NCBI RefSeq assembly: GCF_038500265.1
Contig: NZ_CP150637.1
Location: forward strand, 315,001 to 379,000
Source: Ignatzschineria larvae DSM 13226
GTDB lineage: Bacteria > Pseudomonadota > Gammaproteobacteria > Cardiobacteriales > Wohlfahrtiimonadaceae
DNA length: 64,000 nucleotides
Reading direction: 5' to 3'
The position numbers and the translations under genes are program-made. Of the stretch, positions 38,333-48,212 are shown in pieces. The notes under the pieces are model-generated. The model ran no database searches and was not told the origin of the DNA. It saw only the letters and a program-made list of their open reading frames with translations. The number at the start of each line of letters is the position of its first letter. Position 1 is the first letter of the stretch.

Positions 38333-41218
38333 ATGCAGACATTTACCAAAACTAAAGAAACATTTATTCCATCGCTCAATATTACTTTGCAGGAGTATGA
38401 GCATAATGTCACTAAGGCGAAGCATATCCATCTTGCTTGTGACGACAGTAATAATGTCTTTTTAGTGGGTTTTTTAACGGTGCCGGAAGATTCTACCGGT
38501 GTGGCGCATATTTTAGAGCATACGGCGCTCTGCGGTTCTGAGAATTATCCGGTACGGGATCCTTTCTTTATGATGATTCGACGCTCCCTTAATACCTTTA
38601 TGAACGCATTCACCTCATCGGATTGGACGGCTTATCCTTTTGCAAGCCAAAATAAAAAGGATTTCTATAATCTATTAGATGTCTATTTAGATGCAGCCTT
38701 TTTTCCAAAATTGGACTATTTAGATTTCCTACAAGAGGGACATCGTCTTGAGTTCACTGAAATGGAGAATCCAAAGAGTGAATTAGTCTATAAAGGCGTT
38801 GTCTTTAATGAGATGAAAGGGGCAATGAGTTCTATTGGTTCGGTGCTTTACCAAGAACTCACTAAGGCACTTTTTCCAACGATTACTTATCACAATAACT
38901 CAGGGGGCGATCCGAAAGATATTCCGAATTTAACCCATGAGCAGTTAGTGAATTTCCATAAGAAACATTATCACCCATCAAATAGTGTTTTGATGACCTA
39001 TGGCAATATGGATCCGCTTGAACATCAAAAAGTCTTTGAAGCAAAAGCGCTCTCAAAATTTAGTTATCAAGATTTTGATTTTAGTGTGCCGGATGAGAAA
39101 CGCTATACGGAACCCCAATCTTTCACTGCAACTTATCCATTGCCGGCAGAAGAGCCGCTTGAGAAGCAGAGTCATGTGATCAATTCTTGGCTGTTACATA
39201 AAATTACCGATGCTGATGAATTAATGCGTGCGCGTATTTTAAGTAGTGTATTAGTCGATAATGCGAGCTCACCACTTCGCTATGCCCTTGAGTCCACTGA
39301 TTTAGGGACAGCGCCTTCAATGTTCTGTGGGCTTGAAGAGGGGACACGAGAAGCGTTCTTCTCTTGTGGTTTAGAAGGGGCTAATGGGGAAGATACAGAT
39401 AAGATTAATCAATTAATTATTGATACCTTAACGCAAGTACGTGACGAGGGTGTTCCACAAGAGAGTATTGAAGCGGCATTACATCAATTAGAGCTCGCTT
39501 CGAGAGAGATCTCAGGAGATCGTTATCCGTATGGTCTTCGCCTGATTGTCGATACCTTAACGCCGGTGTTACATGGTGGCGAGGCGTATGATACGCTCTC
39601 TTTTGACGACTCCTTAAAGCAAATGCGTGAAGAGATTCAAGATCGTCAATTCATCCCTAATTTGATCGATCGTTTGTTACTCAATAACCCACATCGTGTG
39701 ATGTTAACGGTTAATCCAAGTCATACATTAGCAGAAGAGTTAGTAGCAAATGAGAAAGCGCGTTTAGCAGAGATTCAAGCAAGCTTAACACCGGAGGAAG
39801 CGGAGAAAATTATTGCCGATGCCAAAGCATTACAAGCACGTCAAGGGCAAGTGGATGACGATTCCATTTTGCCGATGGTCACCAGGGCGGATATTCCTCA
39901 AAAGCTGACATTCCCTGAATTGAATTATAGTCATAAAGAGGTCGTGTTAGGTTCGCCCACGACTAATGGTATGACTTATCAATCTATTGTGGTGAATCTA
40001 CCTGAATTGACAGCAGAAGAGATGGATATGTTGCCATTTTTAGATGCCTTTATTACAGAGATGGGGGCTGGTGAACTCTCTTATCGTGAACAACAAGCCC
40101 GTATTTCTGCGATTACCGGCGGTGTTTCTGCGCGTACTATGTATCAGCCTTTCAACAATGATATTAAAGGTTTCTGGGTATTATCAGGGAAAGCATTGTT
40201 AGAGAATCATCATCAGCTTGGGGAATTACTACAAGATATTCTCTTTAATGCCCGTTTTGATGAAGTAAAGCGCATGCAAGAGATCTTAGCGCAGATTAAA
40301 TTAGGTCGTGAGCAAGGAATTGTCAGCAATGGTCATGCTTATGCAATGGGCGTTGCGAGTCAAAACATCTCTCTTATTTCACAGTTAGATCAACGTCTAA
40401 GCGGTATGCAATCGATTAAATCATTCCGTACCATTGAAGAGACAATGCGAGATAATGAGGCTTGCCGAGCATTTGGTGAGAAATTATCTAATCTACTCAC
40501 TAAACTGCAAAATAGCCCTTATGAACTCATTGTGTTAAATGATGCTGAGAATATTGAAGCGATTGGGCAAGAGTTTGCAGCGGTAATAGCACACCATATT
40601 GATGAGAAAACGCCGGGCTTTAAAGCACCTGTAACGCTTCAAGAAGATGAAGTGATCTCTTTAGGTTGGGCGATTAATGCGCCTGTGTTCTACTGCGCGA
40701 AGAGCTATAAAACGGTCACCAGAGATCATGCAGATTCGCCTGTATTACAGGTATTAACTGGCTTCTTACGTAATGGTTATCTTCATAGAGCGATTCGTGA
40801 GCAGGGCGGTGCTTATGGCGGTGGTGCAACTTACAATGCGGCTTCTGGTGCATTTAACTTCTTTAGTTATCGAGATCCTCGTCTACAAGAGACGCTTCAG
40901 GATTTCGACGCAGCCCTTGACTGGTTATTAGAAAATGAGCATGAAGAGCAGCAATTAGAGGAAGCGGTATTAGGCGTGATTAGTGCGATTGATCGACCTA
41001 AAGCGCCGGCAGCGGAGTTTGGAGACCGTTATTTTATGCAACGTTATGAGCGTACACCTGAAGATTTAGAAGCCTATCGCGCTTCTGTTTTGAAAGTGAC
41101 GCTTGATGATCTTAAACGGGTAGTGAATACCTACTTTAAAGATCGTCATACTCATACAGCAGTATTAGGGCCGAAAGCGGCACTTGAAGAAGCTGGATTT
41201 GAGGTAAAACAGCTGTAA
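38333..41218 (+). CDS. M16C insulinase-family metallopeptidase (PreP-like)
   Basis: 961 aa from ATG 38333 (a TTG immediately before is the alternative), with AAGAAGAGAGG upstream. The inverted zinc motif HILEH is at 59-63, with a downstream glutamate in VVFNEMKGAM. Two M16 halves joined by the M16C-associated linker give a closed peptide-degrading chamber as in presequence protease. No signal peptide, so probably cytoplasmic peptide turnover. An intrinsic terminator follows at 41387. Confidence 0.93.
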   Translation: MQTFTKTKETFIPSLNITLQEYEHNVTKAKHIHLACDDSNNVFLVGFLTVPEDSTGVAHILEHTALCGSENYPVRDPFFMMIRRSLNTFMNAFTSSDWTAYPFASQNKKDFYNLLDVYLDAAFFPKLDYLDFLQEGHRLEFTEMENPKSELVYKGVVFNEMKGAMSSIGSVLYQELTKALFPTITYHNNSGGDPKDIPNLTHEQLVNFHKKHYHPSNSVLMTYGNMDPLEHQKVFEAKALSKFSYQDFDFSVPDEKRYTEPQSFTATYPLPAEEPLEKQSHVINSWLLHKITDADELMRARILSSVLVDNASSPLRYALESTDLGTAPSMFCGLEEGTREAFFSCGLEGANGEDTDKINQLIIDTLTQVRDEGVPQESIEAALHQLELASREISGDRYPYGLRLIVDTLTPVLHGGEAYDTLSFDDSLKQMREEIQDRQFIPNLIDRLLLNNPHRVMLTVNPSHTLAEELVANEKARLAEIQASLTPEEAEKIIADAKALQARQGQVDDDSILPMVTRADIPQKLTFPELNYSHKEVVLGSPTTNGMTYQSIVVNLPELTAEEMDMLPFLDAFITEMGAGELSYREQQARISAITGGVSARTMYQPFNNDIKGFWVLSGKALLENHHQLGELLQDILFNARFDEVKRMQEILAQIKLGREQGIVSNGHAYAMGVASQNISLISQLDQRLSGMQSIKSFRTIEETMRDNEACRAFGEKLSNLLTKLQNSPYELIVLNDAENIEAIGQEFAAVIAHHIDEKTPGFKAPVTLQEDEVISLGWAINAPVFYCAKSYKTVTRDHADSPVLQVLTGFLRNGYLHRAIREQGGAYGGGATYNAASGAFNFFSYRDPRLQETLQDFDAALDWLLENEHEEQQLEEAVLGVISAIDRPKAPAAEFGDRYFMQRYERTPEDLEAYRASVLKVTLDDLKRVVNTYFKDRHTHTAVLGPKAALEEAGFEVKQL

Positions 41219-41604
41219 TTGCAACTTTGTTAAATGACTAATTTGCTAGCCTTAAATTTGTTGAAGTGAATATTAATCGATTTTGTTGACATCACTGTTA
41301 ATATAAATATCAACATAAATTCCAATACAAATATCAATGTAAATATTAAAATCAATAATTTTTTAACTTAATATTATTAATAATGGAATCCCTGGTGTCA
41401 TCGGACATCAGGGATTTTTTTAGGTTTTGAGTCGTAATATCCCTTTGATATAAGTCAATAGATAATTCTTTCCTATCATAATACTTTTGCTTTCCCCTAT
41501 GATTTCAGTTACATTTTACTTGTCGACAAAATTGTCGACAATTTAAAAGCGTAGTAAAACAGCTAACGGATTAGCAATACTTTAAATTGAAAGAGGTATT
41601 TGTG
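41219..41604. other. Intergenic region with terminator and AT-rich repeats
   Basis: 386 bp between the two peptidase genes. Two imperfect 24-bp repeats (41300-41323 and 41324-41347, consensus AATAYAAATATCAAYRTAAAT) precede a strong terminator. The right part (41422-41604) presumably holds the M42 gene promoter and contains TTGTCGACAAAATTGTCGAC, a direct TTGTCGAC repeat near 41520-41539. Confidence 0.5.
41387..41421 (+). terminator. Intrinsic terminator of the M16C peptidase gene
   Basis: AATCCCTGGTGTC (41387-41399), loop ATCG, GACATCAGGGATT (41404-41416): a 13-bp stem with one G-U pair, then five more T residues. Confidence 0.92.
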
Positions 41605-42702
41605 ATGGCGAATGTAAAAAATAATATTAAGAGTTTGTTAAAAGATCTTACGATGATTAATGCAGGTGTTGGGCAAGAGCAACCTGCGATTGAATATGTG
41701 ATGAAAGCTTTAAAAGGGCATGTTGATGAACTAAAAGTAGACCAAAATGGTAATGTGCATGCAATTAAAAAAGGCCATAAAGATGGTTTAACAATGATGA
41801 TTGCAGCGCATACGGATGAGATTGGTCTGATTGTTAAAAATATTCTTCCGAATGGATTCCTCTTAATTGAGAAATTAGGGGGTGTGCCTGATAACTTACT
41901 TCTTGGACGTAAAGTCTATATCGGTAAAAATAATCTTCCGGGTGTCATTGGTACAAAACCTGGGCATTTGCAAACACCTGAAGAAGCAAAACGCGTTAAA
42001 ACAGTCTCAGAATGTTACGTTGATATGGCGCTTCCTTCTCGTGAAGCAGTGGAGTCTCATGGTGTTAGCGTTGGCGATCAAGTGATTATCTCTGGTGAGT
42101 TTACCGAAATGGTGGATCCTGATTATGTCTCAATGAAAGCGGTTGATGATCGTTTAGGCTGCTCAATCTTAATTGAACTTCTCAAAAACCTCTCTAAAGA
42201 GGATTTTGCCGGAACGGTTCATGGGGTCTTTACGGTACAAGAAGAAGTGGGTCTCTATGGCGCGAAGAAAGCTGGGGATCGTTATACGCCCGATTATGCG
42301 ATTGTATTAGATACCATTCCTGCGGGCGATACGCCTGATGTGAATACAGATCGTGATCTGCCTGTACGTTTAGGTCAAGGCCCAGGCCTTCCACTTGCCG
42401 ATGCGGTAATGCCTATCTTCTTTAGTATGATTCATCCCGCTGTGCGTAAAGCGATTGAGAAACAAGCATCTGCACAGAATATTAACCTGCAAAAATTAAC
42501 CCTTTTAGGCGGCGGTTATACGACGGATGCGGCGAAGCTCTCGCACGCAGGGGGCGGTATTCCTTGTGCCACATTAGCGATTCCGCGCCGTTATTCTCAT
42601 TCACCTATTGAGTTAACGAATTTAAATGATAGTGTAGATGTATACAATATTCTTCAAGGTCTTATCAAAGATAATGAGAATATGAATACATCATTCATCT
42701 AA
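41605..42702 (+). CDS. M42-family metallopeptidase
   Basis: 365 aa from ATG 41605, which has AAGAGG upstream; a TTG at 41587 would extend it by six residues. Dinuclear-metal aminopeptidase of the FrvX/YpdE/PepA-glutamyl group: AAHTDEIG with His69 and Asp71, VDDRLGC, EEVG near the catalytic base, and a C-terminal metal-binding histidine (PRRYSHSP). These form large tetrahedral oligomers that trim short peptides, fitting with the upstream M16C peptidase, though the two are separate transcripts. Confidence 0.92.
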   Translation: MANVKNNIKSLLKDLTMINAGVGQEQPAIEYVMKALKGHVDELKVDQNGNVHAIKKGHKDGLTMMIAAHTDEIGLIVKNILPNGFLLIEKLGGVPDNLLLGRKVYIGKNNLPGVIGTKPGHLQTPEEAKRVKTVSECYVDMALPSREAVESHGVSVGDQVIISGEFTEMVDPDYVSMKAVDDRLGCSILIELLKNLSKEDFAGTVHGVFTVQEEVGLYGAKKAGDRYTPDYAIVLDTIPAGDTPDVNTDRDLPVRLGQGPGLPLADAVMPIFFSMIHPAVRKAIEKQASAQNINLQKLTLLGGGYTTDAAKLSHAGGGIPCATLAIPRRYSHSPIELTNLNDSVDVYNILQGLIKDNENMNTSFI

Positions 42703-42715
42703 TTCAAAAGAGTAT

Positions 42716-42750
42716 AAAGCTCTGCTACATCTCGTAGTGGGGCTTTCCTT
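42716..42750 (+). terminator. Possible terminator after the M42 peptidase gene
   Basis: AAAGCTCTGCTAC (42716-42728) pairs with GTAGTGGGGCTTT (42734-42746), 13 bp with three G-U pairs and a 5-nt loop. The tail is CCTTG, so the U-tract is poor. Confidence 0.55.
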
Positions 42751-42786
42751 GTAAAACGGGCATCGGTTTACCGTACAAGGTTATCG

Positions 42787-42794
42787 ATATTGCA
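42787..42794. promoter_or_regulatory. Candidate operator half-site before the malonate operon
   Basis: ATATTGCA, 33-40 bp upstream of the permease ATG. The same 8-mer occurs at 50499-50506, and inverted at 50523-50530, just before the GntR-type regulator gene that ends the cluster. This shared word suggests regulation by that protein; it is inference. Confidence 0.35.
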
Positions 42795-42826
42795 TAGTGA
42801 TCAGCGCAGATCAATAGGGGTTAAAT

Positions 42827-44398
42827 ATGAGAATTCCTTTAGCGTCATTCCAATGGATGTTATTTATATTGATGGGAAGTATCGTTATTCCTGTCGCAGT
42901 TGGCTCAACCTATGGTTTAACAGGGGATGTTTTAGTAACATTTGTCTCTAGAACACTTTTTGTTTTAGGGGTTGCCGGTATTATTCAGGTTTTTTGGGGG
43001 CATAAAATGCCTATCATCGAGGGGCCTGCCGGCGTTTGGTGGGCAGTGTTTGTGCTCTATCTCGGGATTGGCGGCGCAATGTTTGGCCCTGGCAATGAAG
43101 ACAATGTTGAAACCTTACGGGTATTGGGGTTCTGCTTTATCTTAAGTGGTTTTGTCTTTATTCTCTTTGCGTATCTTGGTTGGATCGAGAAGATCGCGAA
43201 GCTCTTTACTCCGACGATTATTGGTGTTTATCTACTATTAATGGTAGTTCAGCTTTCAGGCACTTTCGTGAAAGGAATGATGGGTGTTAATGCACCGGGA
43301 GATACAGTGGATCTACTCGTGATGTTCTTATCGATCATTACGGTAGCAAGTGCTTTCTATGTAAAACGCTTTAAATCAGTGGCAGCTTATAGCACCTTAA
43401 TTTCCATAGCCGTAGGTTGGGCGCTCTTCATTATCTTCGGTAAAGGGAATCCTGTTGTTCCTACAGAGACCTATTTCCAATTACCAGAACTCTTCCCATT
43501 TGGAATGCCCCGTATTGAGATTGGAATGGTACTTAATGTTGTGCTATTGACCGTGCTCTTAATCACCAACTTAATGGCTAGTGTAAAAGCAGTACAAATT
43601 ACGTTAGAAACTTTCAATATTCAACCTGAAAATCGCCTTAAAGAGACGGGGGTTGTATCTGGATTAATTCATATTATGGCAGGTGCTTTCGGTGCAATCG
43701 GACCTGTGCCTATTTCGGGTTCTGCGGCCTTTATTGCGCAAACTCGTATTACGGAAAAACTTCCCTTTATTCTTGGAAATGTGTTGATTATTGCTATTAG
43801 TTTATCGCCAAAAGTGACAGCCCTATTTGCAGCTCTACCCACTGCTGTAGGCTTTGCGGCATTAGTTCCGACCTTTGGCTTTGGGACGATTATTATTGCA
43901 AAAAATCAACTTGCACTCGCGAAATACCCAGACATTCGCAACTTTGTCGCCGCTGCTGCTTGGTTTATCGGTATTGGTATTATGTTTATGCCAAGTACTG
44001 CCTTTGCCAATATGTCTGCATTAACCGTCTCTATTTTAAGTAATGGTTTAATTGTCGGTACGGCATTTGCCATTATTCTGGAGCGCTCTATGCTCAAAAA
44101 ACGAGAGCAAGAGGAAGCCGGCATTACACCAGAACCCTTAACCTTAAGCGGTTTAATCGAATCTATTCAGGGATTAGTCTCTAAAGCCGAAGCGAAGTCA
44201 AAATTGCATAAAGAGGCTCATACAGAGATTCATAAAGATCACGATTCCAAGGCAAAAGTGATGCCGGTTGAAACTGTAGAGGGCTTTGTGAGTGATGAGG
44301 AAGTAGAAGTGGTCAAACAGCCGGCAATGGATGAAAACAAGCAAAGCAATAAAGACGACAACGAACACGACAATAAACACGAAAATAGTAGGGAATAA
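42827..44398 (+). CDS. NCS2-type permease heading the malonate operon
   Basis: 523-aa membrane protein of the nucleobase-cation-symporter-2 fold: about 14 hydrophobic segments in residues 8-425, then a charged 95-residue cytoplasmic tail rich in Lys, Glu, His and Asp. In true uracil/xanthine carriers the signature has a substrate-binding Glu; here the aligned stretch is ISGSAAFIAQTR, with Gly298 in place of Glu. Its stop lies 10 bp before the mdcH start, so it belongs to the malonate decarboxylase operon, which has no other transporter. I infer malonate (or a related acid) uptake; pyrimidine transport remains possible. Confidence 0.85.
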   Translation: MRIPLASFQWMLFILMGSIVIPVAVGSTYGLTGDVLVTFVSRTLFVLGVAGIIQVFWGHKMPIIEGPAGVWWAVFVLYLGIGGAMFGPGNEDNVETLRVLGFCFILSGFVFILFAYLGWIEKIAKLFTPTIIGVYLLLMVVQLSGTFVKGMMGVNAPGDTVDLLVMFLSIITVASAFYVKRFKSVAAYSTLISIAVGWALFIIFGKGNPVVPTETYFQLPELFPFGMPRIEIGMVLNVVLLTVLLITNLMASVKAVQITLETFNIQPENRLKETGVVSGLIHIMAGAFGAIGPVPISGSAAFIAQTRITEKLPFILGNVLIIAISLSPKVTALFAALPTAVGFAALVPTFGFGTIIIAKNQLALAKYPDIRNFVAAAAWFIGIGIMFMPSTAFANMSALTVSILSNGLIVGTAFAIILERSMLKKREQEEAGITPEPLTLSGLIESIQGLVSKAEAKSKLHKEAHTEIHKDHDSKAKVMPVETVEGFVSDEEVEVVKQPAMDENKQSNKDDNEHDNKHENSRE

Positions 44399-44408
44399 GG
44401 AGTGTAAT

Positions 44409-45323
44409 GTGAGTAGCAGTATTTGGTTATATCCCGGGCAAGGGGCACAAAATTTAGCGATGTTAGAGCCTGTTGAAGAGCGCTATTTTGAGATGGTTGC
44501 CGAGATTACAGGTCGAGATTATCGTGTGACTTTGCCCGATTATAATCACACCATTGATATTCAGTTAGCACTTTTGATTACTCAAATGAGTGGGACGAAA
44601 GCTTTAAAATCGGCGGGACTTCAACCTGATTTTGTCGCTGGTCATTCTTTAGGGGCTTTTAGTGCTGCAGCGTGTACCGGCGTACTCTCTGAGGAAGATG
44701 CGATTGCATTGGTGTATAAACGTAGCTCGCTGATGGAATCACTCTACCCAACAGGTTATGGAATGGGCGTCATTGTCGGGCTGACTCGTCGTGAGGTCGA
44801 ACGGTTAGTGGAGAGATGTTTTACCACTGATGCACCGATCTATGTCTCAAATCAAAATGAGGAGTTGCAGCTCACCATTTCAGGCGCGTGGAGTGGGATT
44901 GATCGGGTGATTCAAGAGGCGAAAGAGAATGGCGCAAGTATGGCCAAAAGACTCTCTGTGCCAACACCGTCCCACTCTATTTTAATGCAACCGGTGGCGG
45001 ATGAACTGACCTTATTGGCCAAAGAGATGCATTTTAATGCCCCGAAATATCCTTATTTGAGCAATTGTACCGGGCGGCTTTTAACTGAGAAAGCAGAGAT
45101 TGTGACAGATCTTATTCAAAATGTGGTTCATCCCGTGCAGTGGCTCGATATGATGCAGGTGGCGATTGAAAATCGAATGAAGCATTTTATTGAATTACCG
45201 CCGGGCTCAACACTTACCAATCTTGTCAAACGGAGTTATCCAAGCGCTTTGACCTACTGCGTCGATCAATATGGAATTGAAGATACGATTTTTTTATTTA
45301 ATAAACGGAGTAAGGAAGTATGA
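44409..45323 (+). CDS. mdcH: Malonyl-CoA:ACP transacylase of malonate decarboxylase
   Basis: 304 aa from GTG 44409, chosen because AAGGAG (44397-44402) lies 6 bp upstream and the protein then begins SSSIWLYPGQGAQ, as in acyltransferases. The frame is open further upstream but that part overlaps the permease gene. Nucleophile Ser80 in GHSLGA and His189 in PTPSHS. It loads malonyl onto the special ACP (MdcC) to start the decarboxylation cycle. Overlaps mdcA by 4 bp. Confidence 0.93.
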   Translation: MSSSIWLYPGQGAQNLAMLEPVEERYFEMVAEITGRDYRVTLPDYNHTIDIQLALLITQMSGTKALKSAGLQPDFVAGHSLGAFSAAACTGVLSEEDAIALVYKRSSLMESLYPTGYGMGVIVGLTRREVERLVERCFTTDAPIYVSNQNEELQLTISGAWSGIDRVIQEAKENGASMAKRLSVPTPSHSILMQPVADELTLLAKEMHFNAPKYPYLSNCTGRLLTEKAEIVTDLIQNVVHPVQWLDMMQVAIENRMKHFIELPPGSTLTNLVKRSYPSALTYCVDQYGIEDTIFLFNKRSKEV

Positions 45324-46960
45324 AAACAGCTAAACAGTGGGATTTAAAACGGCAGGCAAAATTAGCAAAAATGGCTAAAATTGCACCGATGTTAAATGGT
45401 AAATATATTAGTAGTGATAATATTGTTGCTGCTCTCGAAGCGCTGATTAATCCCGGCGATAAGGTTGTATTAGAAGGGGATAATCAGAAGCAAGCTTCAT
45501 TTCTATCTCAAAAACTTTTAGAGGTAGATACCGCAAAAGTCAATAACCTGCATATGATTATGCCAAGTGTGTCACGCCCTGAACATCTCACAATTTTTGA
45601 GAAAGGGATTGCGAAGAAGCTCGATTTCTCTTATGCCGGTGCGCAGAGCCTAAGAATCTCGCAAATGATTGAAGATCAGGTGGTGCAATTAGGCGATATT
45701 CATACCTATTTGGAACTGTATGGTCGTCTCTTTATCGACTTAATTCCGAATGTAGTGTTAGTCGCTGCCGATAAAGCAGATAGAGAGGGAAACCTTTACA
45801 CCGGTTTTAATACCGAAGAAACACCGACTATTATTGAATCTGCCGCCTTTAAAGATGGCATTGTCATTGTGCAGGTCAATGAGATGGTCGATCAATTGCC
45901 TCGTATCGATATCCCGGCATCTTGGGTGGATGCGATTGTCGTTGCAGATGAACCTTATGCGCTTGAAGCACTCTTCACGAGAGATCCTAAAGCGATTACC
46001 GAGATTCAGATTTTAATGGCAATGATGGCCATTCGCGGGATTTATGAACGTCATCAAGTGCAATCACTCAATCACGGAATCGGTTTTAATACAGCGGCGA
46101 TTGAATTGCTGTTACCAACCTATGGCGAACAATTAGGCCTAAAAGGTAAGATTGCGAAACATTGGGCACTTAATCCGCATCCCACGATGATTCCGGCCAT
46201 TGAATCGGGTTGGGTTGAGAGTATTCATAGCTTTGGTGGTGAAGTAGGGATGGAGAATTATATTCGAGCTCGCCCTGATATCTTCTTTACCGGCAGCGAT
46301 GGTTCAATGCGTTCAAATCGGGCTATGTGTCAAGTGGCCGGGCAATATGCAGTGGATATGTTTATCGGTTCATCCTTACAGATTGATAAGGAAGGAAACT
46401 CTTCCACTGTCACTTTAGGTCGTCTCTCGGGGTTTGGGGGCGCGCCCAATATGGGACACAATCCCGGTGGTCGCCGGCACTCAACACCTGCTTGGCTTGA
46501 TCTAGCAGGGAAAGATGAGTTAGCGAAAGGTCGTAAAATTGTCGTTCAGATGGTAGAAACTTATGGCGCGAATAAAAAGCCTGTGATTGTGGATCGTTTA
46601 GATGCGATCGAAGTGAAAAAGCAAGCTGGGCTCGATATTGTACCGATTATGATCTACGGCGATGATACAACCCATTTAGTGACTGAAGAGGGCATTGCCT
46701 ATCTCTATAAAACCGAGGGTTTAGAGGAGCGCCGAGCGGCGATTGCGGCGGTAGCGGGCGTAACACCTATTGGAGATAATGTGGATGAAGCGAAAGTCCG
46801 GGATCTTCGAGATAAAGGGATTGTCGCATTGCCGGAAGATCTACAAGTGGCTCGTACAGAAGCGAAGCGTTCACTATTAGCCGCGCACTCTATTGAAGAT
46901 CTTGTGCAATGGTCTGATGGTCTTTATGTTCCACCTGCTAAATTTAGAAGTTGGTCTTAA
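45320..46960 (+). CDS. mdcA: Malonate decarboxylase alpha subunit
   Basis: 546 aa. Acetyl-S-ACP:malonate ACP transferase: it swaps malonate for acetate on the thiol of the prosthetic group, giving malonyl-S-ACP. Two CoA-transferase-like halves are present, with GGEVGMENYIRARPDIFFTGSD-type core (written in parts: GGEVGMEN then RPDIFFTGSDGS) and MGHNPGGRRH. It starts at the ATGA overlap with mdcH and ends directly before mdcB. Length matches known MdcA (about 550 aa). Confidence 0.96.
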   Translation: MKTAKQWDLKRQAKLAKMAKIAPMLNGKYISSDNIVAALEALINPGDKVVLEGDNQKQASFLSQKLLEVDTAKVNNLHMIMPSVSRPEHLTIFEKGIAKKLDFSYAGAQSLRISQMIEDQVVQLGDIHTYLELYGRLFIDLIPNVVLVAADKADREGNLYTGFNTEETPTIIESAAFKDGIVIVQVNEMVDQLPRIDIPASWVDAIVVADEPYALEALFTRDPKAITEIQILMAMMAIRGIYERHQVQSLNHGIGFNTAAIELLLPTYGEQLGLKGKIAKHWALNPHPTMIPAIESGWVESIHSFGGEVGMENYIRARPDIFFTGSDGSMRSNRAMCQVAGQYAVDMFIGSSLQIDKEGNSSTVTLGRLSGFGGAPNMGHNPGGRRHSTPAWLDLAGKDELAKGRKIVVQMVETYGANKKPVIVDRLDAIEVKKQAGLDIVPIMIYGDDTTHLVTEEGIAYLYKTEGLEERRAAIAAVAGVTPIGDNVDEAKVRDLRDKGIVALPEDLQVARTEAKRSLLAAHSIEDLVQWSDGLYVPPAKFRSWS

Positions 46961-47932
46961 ATGAATCGAGATATTCAGCGTGATCGCAGTGGTGAGTGTC
47001 GTGAACTCGGTATTCCTTTTGTGGGGAGCCTTATTTGTGCATCTCAAAAAGAGCTTGCATCAATGCTTGCTGATCAAGCGGTGTTCGCACTGATTGAGGA
47101 AGTGAGCTTAACGCCGAAACCCGGCCTTGTCGATTTTAGGAGCAGTAATGCGCACAAGGATATGGATTGGGCGCTGTTAGTCGCTTCCGCGAGAGCTCTG
47201 CACGACACTTTTTATCAAATAGCATTATCGGGTTATAGCGCACCTCTTGATCAATCTTTGCGAGAAAAGATCGCTAAGATTGGTCGAGAGGGGGAGATGA
47301 AGATGCTACAAGTGACCGGTGGCGTGAATACTCATAAGGGGGCAATCTGGGTTTTGGGCTTGATGATTGCTGTACTAGCCCATCAAATAAGTGAGGCGCT
47401 GATAAGAGGAGAGTCTGTTTTGACCTCTTTGACTACTCTATTGCAAGATTGTGGTCAATTAGCCTCATTTACCGATCGTTATTATCAGTCACGTACTTTG
47501 ACCAAAGGGCAAGAGAGCCGACGGAAATATGGTATTCGTGGGGCGCTCGAAGAGGCACAACTTGGCTTTCCTACCTTACGATATGTGTTGTCATTGCCGA
47601 CAATAGCCGTAGATACTGATCTTAGTGAAACGCATCAGTTTATTAAAAGCGAAGATCTCTCTAACATTGAACGGCTATTACAGCTGATAAGCGTAGTCGA
47701 AGATACCTGTATTATTGCGCGCAGTGATTTAGCGACTTTACGCAAAATTCAAGCGTTTGCCACTAGAATATTAACTTTAGGATTGACAACAACAGCAGGA
47801 CAGCAAGCTTATCAACAGTTATGCCAATATTGCACTGAAGCTTATCTCTCACCAGGGGGCAGTGCGGATCTATTAGCAGCCATTATATTTTTAGAAAAAG
47901 TAGGAGTTATCAATGGAACAGTTACGTTTTAA
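46961..47932 (+). CDS. mdcB: Triphosphoribosyl-dephospho-CoA synthase
   Basis: 323 aa, CitG family. Joins ATP and dephospho-CoA to make 2'-(5''-triphosphoribosyl)-3'-dephospho-CoA, precursor of the ACP prosthetic group. Diagnostic stretches: EVSLTPKPGLVDF near 47-59, TGGVNTHKGAIW near 126-137, and YLSPGGSADLLA near the end. Starts immediately after the mdcA stop. About 45 N-terminal residues precede the usual CitG start and may be an extension. Overlaps mdcC by 20 bp. Confidence 0.93.
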   Translation: MNRDIQRDRSGECRELGIPFVGSLICASQKELASMLADQAVFALIEEVSLTPKPGLVDFRSSNAHKDMDWALLVASARALHDTFYQIALSGYSAPLDQSLREKIAKIGREGEMKMLQVTGGVNTHKGAIWVLGLMIAVLAHQISEALIRGESVLTSLTTLLQDCGQLASFTDRYYQSRTLTKGQESRRKYGIRGALEEAQLGFPTLRYVLSLPTIAVDTDLSETHQFIKSEDLSNIERLLQLISVVEDTCIIARSDLATLRKIQAFATRILTLGLTTTAGQQAYQQLCQYCTEAYLSPGGSADLLAAIIFLEKVGVINGTVTF

Positions 47933-48212
47933 ATATCAAGGACATGAGGCGGTCAACAATCGCGCCCATGTAGGGGTCGTAGGTTCTGGTGATTTAGAAG
48001 TATTATTTGAACCTATTGAGGGTGATCATGCCGAGATTTCGGTGATTACCGGCAGTGATGGTTTTGAAGCTGTCTGGGAGAAGGTACTTAATCGCTTTTT
48101 TACCCGTTATCCGCTGTTAGTGAAAGTGACGATTCATGATTTTGGTGCAACGCCGGGCGTTGTTTCACTTCGTTTAGCACAAGCCTTGGAGGAATTGAAA
48201 AATGAGAAATAG
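47913..48212 (+). CDS. mdcC: Malonate decarboxylase acyl carrier protein (delta)
   Basis: 99-aa special acyl carrier protein. Ser25 in VVGSGDLEV is the site where the phosphoribosyl-dephospho-CoA arm is attached, the same position as in Klebsiella MdcC. TAGGAG precedes its ATG inside the end of mdcB. It overlaps mdcDE by 11 bp. It carries malonyl and acetyl groups between MdcA, MdcDE and MdcH. Confidence 0.95.
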   Translation: MEQLRFKYQGHEAVNNRAHVGVVGSGDLEVLFEPIEGDHAEISVITGSDGFEAVWEKVLNRFFTRYPLLVKVTIHDFGATPGVVSLRLAQALEELKNEK

